A DNA stretch of 64,000 nt, taken from positions 2,356,001 through 2,420,000 of the forward strand of contig NZ_CP107935.1 of the NCBI RefSeq assembly GCF_036038375.1, written 5' to 3'. Of this stretch, positions 38,682-47,551 are shown one piece after another. Source of the DNA: Streptomyces sp. NBC_00414 (GTDB lineage: Bacteria > Actinomycetota > Actinomycetes > Streptomycetales > Streptomycetaceae). The position numbers and the translations under genes were made by a program. The notes beneath the pieces are model-generated. The model had not been told where the DNA came from, did not search any database, and saw only the letters and a program-made list of their open reading frames with translations. Positions within the stretch are counted from its first letter, which is position 1, and each line of letters begins with the position of its first letter.

Positions 38682-38745
38682 CCACCTCGCCCCCCGACCT
38701 CCTGACCTCCAGCCCCCCGCCGTCTTCCTGCGCCTTTCAACGATC

Positions 38746-38799
38746 GTTACTGGCACGTAACTTACCGACGGGTTACTTACGGTGAGCGGCTGCGGTTAC
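38746..38799. promoter_or_regulatory. Cluster of GTTAC half-sites upstream of the CocE-like gene
   Basis: GTTAC occurs at 38746-38750, 38772-38776 and 38795-38799, and its inverse GTAAC at 38757-38761. The first and inverted copies form GTTAC-N6-GTAAC. The cluster lies 40-95 bp upstream of the GTG at 38840 in an A/T-enriched stretch. It may be a regulator-binding region or promoter; no adjacent regulator gene is evident. Confidence 0.35.
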
Positions 38800-38839
38800 C
38801 GTCGGGTCACTTTCACGCTCACACGAGTAGGAGTGGCCC

Positions 38840-40438
38840 GTGGGACACGCCCGCAAGGCCCTGCGCACGACCGCCGCGGGCGCCGTCTCGGCGACGCTGA
38901 TCGCCGGCACGGCCCTTGGGCTCGCCCCGGCCGCACAGGGTGTTCAGGGTGTTCAGGGCGCGGCGCGGGCCGGTCTCCGTCTCGTCGACATCCCCGGGGA
39001 CGGCGGCACGGTCCTCAAGGCCAACGTCGTCACGCCCGCGGGCGCCGGCTCCGACGCCGGCTCCCGCGCGTACCCCCTCGTCGTGCTGCCCACGAGCTGG
39101 GGCTTCCCGCAGGCCGAGTATCTCGTCCAGGCCGAGAAGCTCGCCGACTCCGGCTACGTCGTGGTCACGTACAACGTCCGTGGCTTCTGGCAGTCCGGCG
39201 GGGAGGTGGAGGTGGCGGGCCCGCCCGACGTGGCCGACGCCTCGAAGGTGATCGACTGGGCTCTCGGCCACACCCCGTCCGACCCCCGGCACATCGGCAT
39301 GGCGGGCGTCTCCTACGGAGCCGGCATCAGTCTGCTCGCCGCCGCGCACGACAAGCGCGTCAAGGCCGTCGCGTCGCTCAGCGGCTGGGCCGACCTCACC
39401 GAATCGATCTACTCGGGCCGCACCCAGCACACCCAGGCGGTCGCCCTGCTGGACGGCGTCGGCCGGCTCACGGGCCGCCCCGGCGCCGAGGTCCGGCAGA
39501 CCTTCGAGGACTTCTTCGCCGCGGACCTCGCCAAGGAACCGGAGCTGGTCGCCTGGGGGAAGAAACGTTCCCCCGCGACCTACGTCGACCAAATCAACGA
39601 GAACGGCGCGGCGATCCTGCTCGCCAACACCTGGGGCGACACGATCTTCCCGCCGAACCAGTACGTCGACTTCTACGAGCGGCTGACCGGTCCCAGGAGG
39701 ATGGAGTACCGGCCCGGCGACCACGCCACCGCCGAGCTGACCGGCCTGTTCGGGCTGCCCAACGACGTGTGGACGGACACCCGGCGCTGGTTCGACCGCT
39801 ATCTCAAGGGCGAGGACAACGGCATCGACCGCGAGTCGCCCGTACAGCTCACGTCCCGTTCCGCGGGCGGTTACGAGGGTTATCCGGACTGGAAGTCGGT
39901 CGGCGCGACACGCAAGATGATCGCCCTCGCCGGCTCCACCACGATCCGCGCGAACGTCGACTCGGGCGCGAACGGCGGGATCGTCCTCCTCTCCAGCGTC
40001 CTCGACCAGCTGACCCGGACACCTCCGGTGGCGTCGATCCCGCTGCTGCCGCGCCGGTACGCCGCCGTCTGGCAGTCGGAGAGGTACGCGAGCGCCCGGC
40101 GGGTGCGCGGGACGGCGAGGCTGCACACCACGCTGAGCGGTACCAAGGAGAGCGGCACCCTCGTCGCGTACCTGTACGACGTGGGCCCGCTCGGCCTCGG
40201 CAAGCTGGTCAGCAACGCGCCCTTCACCTTCCACGGGCAGACGCCCGGCAAGCCGTTCGGCGTCGACCTGGAGCTGTTCTCCACGGCCTACGACGTTCCG
40301 GCAGGGCATCGTCTCGCCCTGGTCGTGGACACGGTGGACCCGCTCTACATCGAGCACAACCCGACCGGCGCGCAGCTGACCTTCTCCTCAGCCGCGGCCG
40401 ACCCGTCGTACGTGTCGGTCCCGCTGCGTGAGCAGTGA
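38840..40438 (+). CDS. Exported CocE/NonD (X-Pro dipeptidyl-peptidase-like) alpha/beta hydrolase
   Basis: A 532-residue secreted serine hydrolase. The signal peptide is MGHARKALRTTAAGAVSATL to LAPAAQG. The alpha/beta-hydrolase domain has the nucleophile S158 in GMAGVSYGAGIS, an aspartate in NTWGDTIFPPNQ and a histidine in RPGDHATAEL. The C-terminal third (from about residue 360) is the jelly-roll domain of the X-Pro peptidase/CocE family (RGTARLHTTLSGTKESGTLV, AYLYDVGPLG). Family members act as prolyl peptidases or esterases outside the cell. GTG 38840 has AGGAG 6 nt upstream. Confidence 0.9.
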   Translation: MGHARKALRTTAAGAVSATLIAGTALGLAPAAQGVQGVQGAARAGLRLVDIPGDGGTVLKANVVTPAGAGSDAGSRAYPLVVLPTSWGFPQAEYLVQAEKLADSGYVVVTYNVRGFWQSGGEVEVAGPPDVADASKVIDWALGHTPSDPRHIGMAGVSYGAGISLLAAAHDKRVKAVASLSGWADLTESIYSGRTQHTQAVALLDGVGRLTGRPGAEVRQTFEDFFAADLAKEPELVAWGKKRSPATYVDQINENGAAILLANTWGDTIFPPNQYVDFYERLTGPRRMEYRPGDHATAELTGLFGLPNDVWTDTRRWFDRYLKGEDNGIDRESPVQLTSRSAGGYEGYPDWKSVGATRKMIALAGSTTIRANVDSGANGGIVLLSSVLDQLTRTPPVASIPLLPRRYAAVWQSERYASARRVRGTARLHTTLSGTKESGTLVAYLYDVGPLGLGKLVSNAPFTFHGQTPGKPFGVDLELFSTAYDVPAGHRLALVVDTVDPLYIEHNPTGAQLTFSSAAADPSYVSVPLREQ

Positions 40439-40774
40439 TCCCCGGCTGCCGCCGGACGGGCCATTGCCCCTCGCTACCGCGTGCCCGGCAGCAGCGTCCC
40501 TGGGTCGGCCGAGGCGCCTTCGACAGCCTCTGTCACCGCGGGGATGAACGACAAAGCGTAGTCGAGACCGGGCACGGCCCGTCCCCCGGCCTGGCGAAAT
40601 CCCTCACCGGCGCCGGGGCACGGCGCCGACTCGGGGGTGCGGACGGCGAGTTGGGCCCCGCCACGGGATCCGTGGGAGGCGTGGGGGGCGCGGGAGGCGG
40701 GCATGACGAAAACGCCGGACGCCGCCGGTTCAGGGCGTACACATGCCGTACGGATCATGATCACGCTCCCCCGC
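40439..40774. other. 336-bp convergent spacer without a supported gene
   Basis: The spacer lies between the ends of the CocE-like gene (+) and gluA (-). A minus-strand frame of 95 codons (40474-40758, starting MIRTACVRPEPAASGVFVMP) is open but has no recognisable domain or good ribosome-binding site, and I do not call it. The gluB substrate-binding gene that normally follows gluA is absent. Confidence 0.5.
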
Positions 40775-41518
<744 letters not shown>

Positions 41519-41645
41519 GCTCAGCCCTACCCACTCTCAGCAGTGTCGCGATTGCGGCAAACTATCCAGACAAGAGTGGAGTTAATACACGACACGCACT
41601 TTTCGGGCATTAGCCGTATTTACGCCGCCGGTGCAGGCCAGGGCT

Positions 41646-42086
41646 TCACGTTTCCGCAACCTCGGCGTACAGCTGCGAGAGTTCGGGAACTCCGCTGGCC
41701 GCCCACTCATGACCTGATACGACCACATCGATCTCCCGGCCCGACACCAGCCGCACCACCGGCCGGCCGTTGGGCCACACCTCCCAGAGGGCGCCGGGCA
41801 CGGTGCGCACGATGACCGTGCCGAGGTAGAGGCCGGCGTCGTTGCCGAGCCAGGGCAGGCTCTCCTCGTCGTCGCGCCAGCGCGGCAGCAGTTGGTCGAG
41901 CGCCTCCAACGAGGCGGCGGAGTCGTCCAGTTCGATCCCCGCCTGATAGGCCTGGGAACGAAGCAGTTCGCATTCGGAGAGCAGTTCGGCCACCCCCTCG
42001 TGGTCGCTCTCGCTGTCGGAGAAGACCGCGACTCCCCTCGCGGGGCCCCGCTTCTTGCGCCAGTTGCCCAGGAAAGGGATGTTCAT
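41646..42086 (-). CDS. DUF6278-type hypothetical protein
   Basis: A 146-residue cytoplasmic protein with no membrane segment or signal. The N-terminus MNIPFLGNWRKKRGPARGVA is basic and the rest acidic, with SLPWLGNDAGLYLGTVIVRT and ALWEVWPNGRPVVRLVSGRE as recognisable strands. From memory it belongs to the DUF6278 family of Streptomyces; function unknown. AAAGG lies 9 nt upstream of the ATG at 42086. It is divergent from the SGNH hydrolase gene. Confidence 0.75.
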   Translation of the reverse strand: MNIPFLGNWRKKRGPARGVAVFSDSESDHEGVAELLSECELLRSQAYQAGIELDDSAASLEALDQLLPRWRDDEESLPWLGNDAGLYLGTVIVRTVPGALWEVWPNGRPVVRLVSGREIDVVVSGHEWAASGVPELSQLYAEVAET

Positions 42087-42318
42087 ACACCCAGCCTTTC
42101 ATCCGTATCGCCCGGCGCACCACAGGGCGCGCGGAACGCCTGTTCCCAGGGAGTTCGCACTCAGTTCGCACCTGCCTCATTGACGAGACCCTCTCGTCTC
42201 CTTAGCTTCACGGTGCATCTGTCGCCTCGTCAGTGAGCCGTCCGGGACACGTCGGTGGACCGTCCGTACGTGGTCCGTCCGTATGTGGTCCGTGAGTCCG
42301 TGAGTGGGAGGAGTCGGT

Positions 42319-44112
42319 GTGCGCCGACGTGTGTGGGGTACCGCCGTTGCTCTGACTCTGCTGTCGACGGCGGCGGTGACGGTTCCGGCGACGGCCGCGC
42401 CGGAGAGCAGGGTGCGGCCGCTGTCCCTGGAGCGGCTCTTCGACAACACGGCTGTCAGCGACGACGACCGGCCCGCCGAGGCCGATTTCGACGGCTCGGG
42501 CGGTTCCCTGTCGGCGCAGGACCTGACCGCCGCCGGCTGGACACCGGGACGCTCGCTGACGGTCCAGGGCGCCGGGCTGACCTGGCCCCGCCGGGCACCG
42601 GGCGAGCCCGACAACGTACGCGCCGACGGTCAGTCCGTACGCGTACGCGGCCAGGGGGACGCGCTCGCCTTCCTGGTGGCGGGCACGGGCGGCGGCGAGG
42701 AGAGCGGCACGGGCCTCGTGCGCTACCTCGACGGCTCCCGCTCCTCGTACCGGCTGAGCGCGTCGGACTGGCGCGGCGGCCCGCTCGCCACCAAGGCCGT
42801 GGCGCTCCCCCACATCAACACACCCGGCGGTCAACTCGCCGAGAAGGCACGGCTGTACGTGGTGACCGTGCCGCTCGCCCGAGGGCGCTCGGTGGCCTCC
42901 GTGGAGCTGCCGCGCAACGCCGACCTGCATGTGTTCGCCCTGTCGGTACGCGCCGAGAGCCGTGGCTGGACGGGGAGTTGGGCCGCGTCGACCTCCGGCT
43001 ACACGGCCGTCGGGCCGTGGACGGACCGGACGCTGCGCCTGGTGGTGCACACCTCGGTGGGCGGGCCGCGGGTACGGATCCGGCTCGACAACACGTTCGC
43101 GGCCACGCCCGTACGGATCGGCGGCGCGACGGTGGCGGTGCAGGCGTCCGGGGCGAGCCCGCGCGGCGCTCCCGTGCCGCTGTCCTTCCGGGGCTCCGAG
43201 GACACCCAGATCCCGGCGGGGACACAGGCGTTCAGTGATCCGCTGGGCTTCGACGTGCCCGCGGACAGCAATCTCCTCGTGAGCCTCCACCTGCCGGGAA
43301 CGGTGACGGCGGCGCCCGTGCACAGCCTGGCCGTCCAGCAGTCGTACGTCAGCGAGCCCGGCGACCACGCGGCGGACGCCGCCCCGGACGCGTACACCTC
43401 GACGATCCTCAACTGGCCGCTGCTGACCGGTGTCGACGTGGGGACCGAGCGGGGTGGACGGGGTGGTGACGGGCCCGGGTCCGTCGTGGTGCTCGGGGAC
43501 TCGATCACCGACGGCGAGAAGTCGACGCGGGACGCGAACCGGCGCTGGCCCGATCTGCTGGCCGACCGGCTCCGGGATCAGGATGTGGTGCCACGCCATG
43601 GGGTGCTCAACCAGGGGATCTCGGCGAATCGTGTGGTCACGGACCGGTACGCCGGTGACGGTGTGTCCACCGACACGGGTGGGGTGAGCGCGTTGCACCG
43701 GCTGGACCGGGATGTCCTCGCGCAGACGTCGGCTCGTACCGTCGTCGTCTTCCAGGGGGTCAACGACGTCCGCTGGGGTGCGAGTGCGGAGCAGGTCGTC
43801 GACGGGCTGCGGGAGGTCGCCGAGCGGGCGCGTGGGCGTGGGCTGCGGGTTCTGGCCGCGACGATCGCGCCCTGCGAGGGGGAGGCGCGGTGCACCGCCG
43901 CGGTCGACGCGCAGCGTGGGCTCGTGAACCGGTGGATCCGGTCCGGCTCGGCCGACGCGGGATTCGACGGGGTGCTCGACTTCGACGCGGTGTTGCGGGA
44001 TCCGGGGCGGCCCGCTCGGATGCTTCCCGCTCATGACAGTGGGGATCATCTGCATCCTGGCGATGCGGGGCTCGCCGCGCTGGCCGAGTCCGTGGATCTG
44101 GGGTTGTTGTAG
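42319..44112 (+). CDS. Exported SGNH/GDSL-family hydrolase
   Basis: A 597-residue secreted protein. The signal peptide is VRRRVWGTAVALTLLSTAAV to ATAAP. A long N-terminal region (about 30-370) contains beta-sandwich segments such as WTDRTLRLVVHTSVGGPRVR and FSDPLGFDVPADSNLLVSL. The catalytic SGNH domain follows: block I VVVLGDSITDG (nucleophile Ser), block II around LNQGISANRVVTD, block III VVFQGVNDV (Asn) and the final SGDHLHPGDAG (Asp and His). It probably deacylates extracellular lipids, esters or polysaccharides. GTG 42319 follows GGAGGAG at good spacing. Confidence 0.9.
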   Translation: MRRRVWGTAVALTLLSTAAVTVPATAAPESRVRPLSLERLFDNTAVSDDDRPAEADFDGSGGSLSAQDLTAAGWTPGRSLTVQGAGLTWPRRAPGEPDNVRADGQSVRVRGQGDALAFLVAGTGGGEESGTGLVRYLDGSRSSYRLSASDWRGGPLATKAVALPHINTPGGQLAEKARLYVVTVPLARGRSVASVELPRNADLHVFALSVRAESRGWTGSWAASTSGYTAVGPWTDRTLRLVVHTSVGGPRVRIRLDNTFAATPVRIGGATVAVQASGASPRGAPVPLSFRGSEDTQIPAGTQAFSDPLGFDVPADSNLLVSLHLPGTVTAAPVHSLAVQQSYVSEPGDHAADAAPDAYTSTILNWPLLTGVDVGTERGGRGGDGPGSVVVLGDSITDGEKSTRDANRRWPDLLADRLRDQDVVPRHGVLNQGISANRVVTDRYAGDGVSTDTGGVSALHRLDRDVLAQTSARTVVVFQGVNDVRWGASAEQVVDGLREVAERARGRGLRVLAATIAPCEGEARCTAAVDAQRGLVNRWIRSGSADAGFDGVLDFDAVLRDPGRPARMLPAHDSGDHLHPGDAGLAALAESVDLGLL

Positions 44113-44135
44113 GCGGGGCGGCACTGGGGCAGGTC

Positions 44136-44276
44136 GGGTTGTGTGTCGGGGCGGGCCGGACGTGGCTGGGCGCGCGGTTCCCCGCGCCCCTGGGCGGGGT
44201 CGTGCGGGGTTGTGTGTCGGGTACGCGCCCGGACCTGGCTGGGCGCGCGGTTCCTCGCACCCCCTGGGGGGCGCCG
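44136..44276. repeat. Direct repeat of about 70 bp, two copies of the dispersed element
   Basis: GGGTTGTGTGTCGGG starts at 44136 and again at about 44206. Each is followed by a CCGGAC(G/C)TGGCTGGGCGCG stretch and then a variant of CGGTTCCCCGCGCCCC. The two units are spaced about 71 bp apart and fill the convergent spacer between the SGNH hydrolase and exonuclease III genes. They are copies of the dispersed intergenic element and can fold into hairpins (CGCGCGGTTCCCCGCGC-like), so they may also end transcription. Confidence 0.7.
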
Positions 44277-44279
44277 GCC

Positions 44280-45059
44280 CTAGACGTCCAGGTCCACTAC
44301 CACCGGGGCGTGGTCCGAGGCGCCCTTGCCCTTTCGTTCCTCTCGGTCCACGTAGGCGTCGGTCACCGCCTTCGCGAAGGGGGCGTTGCCGTAGACGAGG
44401 TCGATGCGCATGCCGCGGTTCTTGGGGAAGCCGAGCTGGCGGTAGTCCCAGTACGTGAACGGGTGGTCGTACTTGAGGGGGCGCGGGACCACGTCCGAGA
44501 GGCCGGTCTCGCGCAGGGCGGCGAGGGCGGCGCGCTCGGGGGCCGTGACGTGGGTGGAACCCTCGAAGACGGCCCGGTCGAAGACGTCCTCGTCCGTCGG
44601 CGCCACGTTGTAGTCGCCCATCACCGCGAACGGGCGGCTGCCTCCCGCGTCGCCGGCGACAGCCGCCTTCAGTGCCTCGAACCACTGCAGCTTGTACGCG
44701 TAGTGCGGGTGGTCCACCTCGCGGCCGTTCGGCACGTAGACCGACCAGACGCGGAGCGGGCCGCAGGTCGCGGAGACCGCTCGGGGCTCCTCGGTGCCCT
44801 CGTAGCCGGGATCGCCGGGCAGGCCCCGCACGACGTCCTCCAGGCCCACCCGGGACACCACCGCCACGCCGTTCCACCGGCCCGTCGCGTTCACCGCCGA
44901 CTCGTAGCCCAGCTCGCGGAGCTCCTCGGTCGGGAACTGCTCCGCGGTGGTCTTCGTCTCCTGGATGCACAGCACGTCCGTGCCGCTGCTCTCCAGCCAG
45001 GCCAGCAGCCGCGGGAGACGAGCGGTGATCGAGTTCACGTTCCAGGTGGCGATACGCAT
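44280..45059 (-). CDS. xth: Exodeoxyribonuclease III
   Basis: A 259-residue AP endonuclease/3'-phosphodiesterase of the ExoIII family for base-excision repair. It starts MRIATWNVNSITARLPRLLA (metal-binding Asn), then VLCIQETKTTAEQFP (catalytic Glu), SVYVPNGREVDHPHYAYKLQ, AVMGDYNVAPTDEDVFD (Asp and Asn), FTYWDYRQLGFPKNRGMRID (LVYGN) and ASDHAPVVVDLDV (terminal Asp-His). All catalytic blocks are intact. TAGGTT lies 7 nt upstream of the ATG at 45059 with no ribosome-binding site, so it is probably leaderless. Confidence 0.95.
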   Translation of the reverse strand: MRIATWNVNSITARLPRLLAWLESSGTDVLCIQETKTTAEQFPTEELRELGYESAVNATGRWNGVAVVSRVGLEDVVRGLPGDPGYEGTEEPRAVSATCGPLRVWSVYVPNGREVDHPHYAYKLQWFEALKAAVAGDAGGSRPFAVMGDYNVAPTDEDVFDRAVFEGSTHVTAPERAALAALRETGLSDVVPRPLKYDHPFTYWDYRQLGFPKNRGMRIDLVYGNAPFAKAVTDAYVDREERKGKGASDHAPVVVDLDV

Positions 45060-45134
45060 GCTTCACAACCTACCGGGCGGCACTGACACTCAGCGGCCGG
45101 CCGCTCAGAGGTCAGCCGCTCAGTGGCCCGCCGC

Positions 45135-45779
45135 TCAGAGGTCGGCGGTCTCGCCCGGCGCCAGCCGAAGGTGCTCGGAACCGCCCAGCGTGCCGATCTG
45201 GCGGTCGTAGGCGGGGCGGGCGAGGTCCGTGAGCAGGGCGTCGTGGATGTCGTACGCGCGCTGCGGCTTGACCTCGCGGACGTAGTCGATGACCTCGGAG
45301 ATCTTGCTCCACGGGGCCTGGACGGGGAGCAGCAGCGTCTCGACCGGGTGGTCGGGGAGCGTGAGGGCGTCGCCCGGGTGGAAGATGCGCCCGCCGTCGA
45401 CGAGGTAGCCGACGTTCGTGATGCGCGGGATGTCCGGGTGGATCACGGCGTGCAGCTCGCCGTGGACCTGTACGTCGAAGCCCGCGACGGTGAACGTGTC
45501 GCCGTGGCCGACGGTGTGCACCCGGCCCGGGAACGCGGCCGAGAGCTGGTCGGCGACGGACTTCAGCGTCCAGATCTCCGCCTGCGGGTTGGCCTCCAGA
45601 CCGGCCCGCAGGTGTCCTTCGCTGAAGTGGTCGGGGTGCTCGTGCGTGACGAGGACCGCGTCCGCGCCCACCGCGGCGTCCTCCTCGCTGAAGACACCGG
45701 GATCGATGACGAGTACGCGGCCGTCCTTCTCCAGGCGGACGCAGGCATGCGACTTCTTCGTGAACTTCATGCTTTCCAT
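45135..45779 (-). CDS. MBL-fold metal-dependent hydrolase (UlaG-like)
   Basis: A 214-residue metallo-beta-lactamase-fold protein: MKFTKKSHACVRLEKDGRVL, VLVTHEHPDHFSEGHL (metal motif HxHxDH), QVHGELHAVIHPDIPRITNV, GGRIFHPGDALTL and the final IHDALLTDLARPAYD. It resembles the UlaG-like family of predicted lactonases and phosphodiesterases. Substrate unknown. Two starts are possible: ATG 45779 with GGAGG 4 nt away, or ATG 45770, which matches the usual family N-terminus. It lies 52 bp downstream of the PcaDC gene and may be co-transcribed with it. Confidence 0.88.
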   Translation of the reverse strand: MESMKFTKKSHACVRLEKDGRVLVIDPGVFSEEDAAVGADAVLVTHEHPDHFSEGHLRAGLEANPQAEIWTLKSVADQLSAAFPGRVHTVGHGDTFTVAGFDVQVHGELHAVIHPDIPRITNVGYLVDGGRIFHPGDALTLPDHPVETLLLPVQAPWSKISEVIDYVREVKPQRAYDIHDALLTDLARPAYDRQIGTLGGSEHLRLAPGETADL

Positions 45780-45831
45780 CCTGCCTCCGCCCGTCGGCGC
45801 GGGCTCACCCGAGGGGGCCCTTTCCCGCCGC

Positions 45832-47130
45832 TCACTCCTGCGGAGTGGTCTCCTCTCGGATCACCCGCTGGGCCACCTTGAAGGCGCTGTTCGCGGCCGG
45901 TACGCCGCAGTAGACGGCCGCCTGGAGCAGTACTTCCTTGATCTCGACCGGGGTGAGTCCGTTGCGCAGGGCGGCCCGGGTGTGGAAGGCCAGCTCGTCG
46001 AGGTGGCCGCCCGCTACCAGGGCGGTGAGCGTGACACAGCTGCGCGAGCGCCGGTCGAGGCCCGGCCGGTCCCAGATCTCGCCCCACGCGTAGCGGGTGA
46101 TGAACTCCTGGAAGTCCCCGGAGAACTCGTCGGCCTGCGCCAGCGCCCGGTCCACATGGGCGTCCCCGAGCACCTCGCGGCGGACCTTGATGCCCGCGTC
46201 GTAGGGGTCGGATCTGCCCGTCAGCGCCTCGGGCTGCGGGGCGGGGGCGATCTCGGCGACGGGTGCCGCCTGCTGCGGCACGGAGAGCACCGGGCTCGCC
46301 TGCGGGACCACGACCGACATCTGCCCGGTGGACGAGTCGTAGGCCGGCTGCTGCCAGGCGGTGGAGAAGTGCCGTACGAGGAGGTCGGTGACCGCCGCCG
46401 GCTGCTCCACGGGGACCAGGTGGGAGGCGCCGGGCACGACCGCGAGGCGGGCGTCCGGTATTCCGGCGACCAGGGTGCGGGCCTCGGCGGGTCCGGTGAC
46501 CTGGTCGTCCGAGCCGACCAGGACGAGCGTCGGCACCCCGATCCGGCCGAGGTCGGCGCGGATGTCGAAGGCGGCGAGCGCCTCGCAGGCGGCGATGTAG
46601 CAGCCCGGATCCGTGGTGCGCACCATCTGCACGGCCCACTCGGTGATCGCGGGCTGCGCCGCGGCGAACCCGGTCGTGAACCAGCGCTCGGGGGACGAGC
46701 GCGCGATGGGGTCCAGCCCGTTCGACCGGACGATCACGCCGCGCTGCCGGAACTCGTCGGCCGTGCCGAACCGCGGGGAGGCCGCGATCAGCGTGAGCGA
46801 GGCGAGGCGCTCCGGGCGGCGCAGCGCCAGTTCGGCGCCCACGGCACCGCCGAGCGCGCAGCCCGCGTAGCCGAACCGCTGGACGCCGAGCCCGTCGAGG
46901 GTGGCGAGCAGCCGTTCGGCGAGCTCGGTGACCGAACCGGTCGGGTGCGCGGGCGCGCCGCCGTGACCCGGCAGGTCGAAGCGGAAGATCCGCCACTGCT
47001 TGGCCAGCTCCGGAACCTGCCGGTCCCACATGTGCCAGGTGGTGCCCAGTGAGGGACCCAAGATCAGGACAGGTGCGTCTTCCGGCCCGTCAAAGCGGTA
47101 TTGAAGGGTGTTGGTCTTTACGTCGCTCAC
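45832..47130 (-). CDS. pcaL: Fused 3-oxoadipate enol-lactonase / 4-carboxymuconolactone decarboxylase
   Basis: A 432-residue fusion for the last two ring-derived steps of the protocatechuate branch of the beta-ketoadipate pathway. Residues 1-260 are an alpha/beta hydrolase: oxyanion region GPSLGTTWHMW, nucleophile elbow GYAGCALGGAVG, acid in VGSDDQVTGP and histidine in PGASHLVPVEQP. The nucleophile is a cysteine (C91) where most enol-lactonases have serine. A Pro/Gln/Ala linker (about 265-300) joins the decarboxylase domain (about 305-430: GIKVRREVLGDAHVDRALAQ, RSRSCVTLTALVAGGHLDEL). No other pca gene is nearby. GTG 47130 follows GGGAG. Confidence 0.92.
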   Translation of the reverse strand: MSDVKTNTLQYRFDGPEDAPVLILGPSLGTTWHMWDRQVPELAKQWRIFRFDLPGHGGAPAHPTGSVTELAERLLATLDGLGVQRFGYAGCALGGAVGAELALRRPERLASLTLIAASPRFGTADEFRQRGVIVRSNGLDPIARSSPERWFTTGFAAAQPAITEWAVQMVRTTDPGCYIAACEALAAFDIRADLGRIGVPTLVLVGSDDQVTGPAEARTLVAGIPDARLAVVPGASHLVPVEQPAAVTDLLVRHFSTAWQQPAYDSSTGQMSVVVPQASPVLSVPQQAAPVAEIAPAPQPEALTGRSDPYDAGIKVRREVLGDAHVDRALAQADEFSGDFQEFITRYAWGEIWDRPGLDRRSRSCVTLTALVAGGHLDELAFHTRAALRNGLTPVEIKEVLLQAAVYCGVPAANSAFKVAQRVIREETTPQE

Positions 47131-47150
47131 CCGCCTCACGCTCCCACATC

Positions 47151-47551
47151 TCACGATTTCTCACGTACTTGGGTCGGATCCCCACGCAGGCCGTCCCACG
47201 TTGTGGGAGCCTCGCGAAGATCCTCCGCACAGGGCTTCACATACCACCGCACGGTGGCGGCCACAACGGTGTGTCCGGCCCACCCGGCAAGGAAGCGGTC
47301 CGGCACGACGTCGTCGGCCAGGACCGTGAGGCGCGCTGCGCGTGCATCGTACAGACGCGCCCTGAGAAGCTTCGGGGACTTCGGGCGCCCTCGGGGCTCT
47401 CGGGGGTCCAGGAGCCGGTACGTCGCTCCACCCGGCCGACCGTCTCGGCAGCCCCCGTCGGTCCGGCCGGGCGGGTGGCCGACGCGGTGGCCGACCCGGC
47501 GGCCGGTCGGCCGGTGGATCACCTCGGCGGACTCTCCGGTAACGTCAGAAT
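47151..47551 (-). CDS. Possible hypothetical protein upstream of pcaL
   Basis: A minus-strand frame ends at TGA 47151-47153, 20 bp before pcaL, and is open back to an ATG at 47564, which lies inside the start of the divergent RNase J gene. Its C-terminal 70 residues look protein-like (LYDARAARLTVLADDVVPDR, AGHTVVAATVRWYVKPCAED) with moderate GC bias at third positions, less extreme than neighbours. The N-terminal half is Arg/Gly/Pro-rich and less convincing. If real it would be the first gene of the pcaL operon. No family is recognised. Confidence 0.35.

Noticed and set aside
40474..40758. 95-codon minus-strand frame downstream of gluA as a truncated gluB
   Set aside because: It has no lipobox, binding-protein motif or ribosome-binding site. 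I could not align any part with a glutamate-binding protein.
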